Below, in pieces: positions 8,201 through 8,686 of a stretch of 8,686 bases of DNA (positions within the stretch are counted from its first letter, which is position 1; each line of letters starts with the position of its first letter). The notes under the pieces are model-generated. The model was not told where the DNA came from, did not search any database, and was given only the letters and a program-made list of their open reading frames with translations. The DNA is from an uncultured Oscillochloris sp. (GTDB lineage: Bacteria > Chloroflexota > Chloroflexia > Chloroflexales > Chloroflexaceae). Where the stretch lies: the NCBI GenBank assembly GCA_903877345.1, contig CAIRDL010000224.1, positions 1 to 8,686 on the forward strand, read 5' to 3'. A program made the translations under genes and the position numbers.

Positions 8201-8481
8201 TGCTCAACAGCGAAGGACAAACCGATAGCCGCAGGGTACATCGTTTGGGCAAAGCTGACTTGGGGTTCGCCTTCATCATCGGCTTCATCACCACCGACAC
8301 CGAGCCGCTCGTCTTCTTCGCTGTCGTCGGTACTTTGCCCAGCCGGATAGAGGATGCCAGTGAGGTATTGAACTGTCGGACGGTCGCTAAGCACTTCTTC
8401 AGGGGTATGGGGGCCAACCAGGTCGCGGCGTAACTCGGCAATGAGGCGGTCGCGTAGCTCAGCGGCGGTAGGGTGGTTCAT
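5215..8481 (-). CDS. drmA: DrmA-like DISARM helicase
   Basis: This 1088-residue protein resembles DrmA, the large helicase of the DISARM core that engages DNA together with DrmB. The N-terminal 400 residues have no motif I can name, apart from a strongly acidic segment at about 51-72. Motif I is FPTGGGKTEA at 411-420, motif II is QDELH at 662-666 (a DELH variant typical of this group), and motif III is STAT at 704-707. Motif V includes SVGVDVPR at 877-884 and motif VI is QATSRVGRR at 902-910. A zinc-ribbon-like insertion lies between motifs I and II, with Cys534, Cys537, Cys559 and Cys564. The C-terminus ends with NSLREVEGQAQLFI, as I recall from this family. No nuclease motif is seen. Start: ATG 8481, with AGGAAAGGA 13 nt upstream, a rather long spacing. 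It is the first gene of the minus-strand operon, and its upstream region is filled by tandem repeats. The main alternative is another helicase that pairs with DUF1998 proteins outside true DISARM. Confidence 0.88.
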   Translation of the reverse strand: MNHPTAAELRDRLIAELRRDLVGPHTPEEVLSDRPTVQYLTGILYPAGQSTDDSEEDERLGVGGDEADDEGEPQVSFAQTMYPAAIGLSFAVEQSVTHLTAHIRYGLYRRADGVDKQWQREQIALPIPFTLAKSDGHDLPGGARLEWTVRPRADLTIVTLSLVNRNPIVPEQPPDDAQCLFQPQLRIIAATDQRPFRHRVPTGAVPNDPDLEMYRLLYRDSYEFAVGHSCAVTWGDVVADQCGWLQTASIPDYALPMTTPNALPGLEMAALADAKTATEVTTRLQPLLDAYAAWLTERSAEVGGLDVALQPLAQKQLARCREALERMHVGLTLLQSDAQIFAAFRFANQAMLLQRSHGAWAEAYRKGGQRLSAPTLEGTWRPFQIAFILLNLAGLAQPEHSDRASVDLLWFPTGGGKTEAYLGLTAFTIGLRRLRGTINGQRGDGGITVIMRYTLRLLTTQQFQRAATLICACEYLRRRAPKLWGHEPISIGLWVGAGATPNSIGGDEGAEEALEKLRRGKPVLEGNPMQLPACPWCGEALGIKNYVIDQERQRMLVVCPRKGCEFHSPIGQPDRSIPTLLVDEDIYHFCPTLLLATADKFARLPWKPQTMALFGRVDRHCPKHGYLVSTEEHARNHRANKGQPASAVENCTPFLPPELIIQDELHLISGPLGTLTGLYELAIDVLCSRAGTNDSTIRPKIIASTATIRRASEQVRGLFAREVQLFPPTGLQASDSFFAQAQPLEQQPGRSYLGIFAPGRSVKTALVRVYAILLQVGGELLAEYGQDVADAYFTLIGYFNSLRELGGALRLVEDDIVQRMKLLARQRNKPLRDLAAEDCELTSRVPSTRIPAILKQLELQGGTKGALDVLLATNMISVGVDVPRLGLMVVNGQPKSSAEYIQATSRVGRRLEAPGLIVTVYNWSRPRDISHYERFHPYHEALYRHVEATSVTPFAPRARDRALHAVFIALARLLKESWAANNAASQFDPHHPVAQEIVRQIQQRVDVVDPSSRGEVDAQIDELLTWWQHMANQHHGNLRYCPNPYQKTAATPVLIHPAEEKRPGGSRGTLNSLREVEGQAQLFILWEE
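5218..5225 (-). promoter_or_regulatory. Strong ribosome binding site for drmB
   Basis: The minus strand reads GGGAGGAG here, 10 nt before the ATG at 5207 and inside the last codons of drmA. It is the best Shine-Dalgarno match at any of the four genes. It decides the drmB start against the upstream GTG at 5261, and suggests that ribosomes finishing drmA help start drmB. Confidence 0.75.
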
Positions 8482-8494
8482 CGGGGCGTGCGAA

Positions 8495-8503
8495 TCCTTT
8501 CCT
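8495..8503 (-). promoter_or_regulatory. Probable ribosome binding site for drmA
   Basis: The minus strand reads AGGAAAGGA, ending 13 nt before the ATG at 8481. The match is fair but the spacing is long, so support for the start is moderate. No in-frame ATG lies closer to it. Confidence 0.4.
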
Positions 8504-8514
8504 GCGGGCGCGGA

Positions 8515-8646
8515 CGGACGCTGGGGAAAGCGTTGGCTTCGACAAGCTCAGCCAACGGACGACAGGCTCAGCCAACGGACGCTGGGGAAAGCGTTGGCTT
8601 CGACAGGCTCAGCCAACGGACGACAGGCTCAGCCAACGGACGCTGG
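8515..8646. repeat. 61-bp tandem repeat, two full units plus a 10-bp third
   Basis: Units at 8515-8575 and 8576-8636 are identical except for one base (CAAGCTC in the first, CAGGCTC in the second), and a third begins at 8637. Each unit has an 8-bp inverted repeat, CGTTGGCT and AGCCAACG (8531-8538 with 8550-8557; 8592-8599 with 8611-8618), around an 11-nt loop. Within each unit a 20-bp module, CGACARGCTCAGCCAACGGA, occurs twice in tandem, giving four copies at 8540, 8560, 8601 and 8621. The array lies 34 bp upstream of the drmA start, so it falls in the likely leader or promoter region. The module resembles short hairpin repeats common between genes in many bacteria. No clear -10/-35 pair was found beside it. 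Confidence 0.9.
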
Positions 8647-8686
8647 AGGGACTCTGAACGGTCAAGCGAAAAACGGTGACCGCACC

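Noticed and set aside
176..8481. BREX or class 1 DISARM
   Set aside because: There is no PglZ, BrxC or adenine methyltransferase, and no SNF2-type DrmD helicase; the only methyltransferase has C5-cytosine motifs.
8515..8646. Possible CRISPR array from regularly spaced repeats
   Set aside because: The 61-bp units are tandem and nearly identical throughout, with no variable spacers, and no cas gene is nearby.
8647..8686. Promoter for drmA with a TTGACC -35 box on the minus strand
   Set aside because: TTGACC is present, but no TATAAT-like -10 box occurs 16-18 nt downstream, and the distance to the start codon is over 170 nt.

Overview
The window holds a four-gene, DISARM-like anti-phage defence locus in an unusual split, convergent layout. 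On the + strand are a C5-cytosine DNA methyltransferase (176-1531) and a DEAH-box superfamily 2 helicase (1549-3252). On the - strand, pointing towards them, are a large DrmA-type helicase (8481-5215) and a DrmB-type DUF1998 protein (5207-3504). All four frames are open from end to end and keep the family motifs I looked for, so the locus looks intact. These calls come from reading motifs in the translations; no database search was run.

Layout: positions 1-64 carry part of an imperfect palindromic repeat, followed by a short leader and the methyltransferase. The helicase follows after 17 nt, so the two very likely form one transcript. The 251-bp convergent intergenic region (3253-3503) is almost filled by two different palindromic elements, one of 71 bp and one of 98 bp. 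The second is a diverged direct copy of the repeat at position 1, so the methyltransferase-helicase pair is bracketed by two copies of one repeat family. On the opposite strand drmA and drmB lie 7 nt apart, and the drmB ribosome binding site lies inside the end of drmA. The 205 bp upstream of drmA are dominated by a 61-bp tandem repeat built from hairpin-forming 20-bp modules.

How the genes may work together: in described class 2 DISARM, a C5 methyltransferase (DrmMII) marks host DNA, and DrmA (helicase) with DrmB (DUF1998) forms the core that blocks incoming DNA; DrmC (phospholipase D fold) and DrmE complete the set. Here the methyltransferase, DrmA and DrmB are recognisable. No DrmC is present in the window, and a separate 567-residue DEAH helicase with an uncharacterised N-terminal region of about 150 residues is paired with the methyltransferase. 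This could be a DISARM variant, or a methyltransferase-helicase cassette set next to a drmAB core. Missing components may also lie outside the window.

Organism: the moderate-to-high GC content, the weak ribosome binding sites at several genes and the abundant palindromic intergenic repeats bring to mind filamentous Chloroflexota (Chloroflexus or Roseiflexus relatives). This is a weak inference from memory of repeat style, not a proof. No RNA genes, CRISPR array, transposase or integrase were seen.
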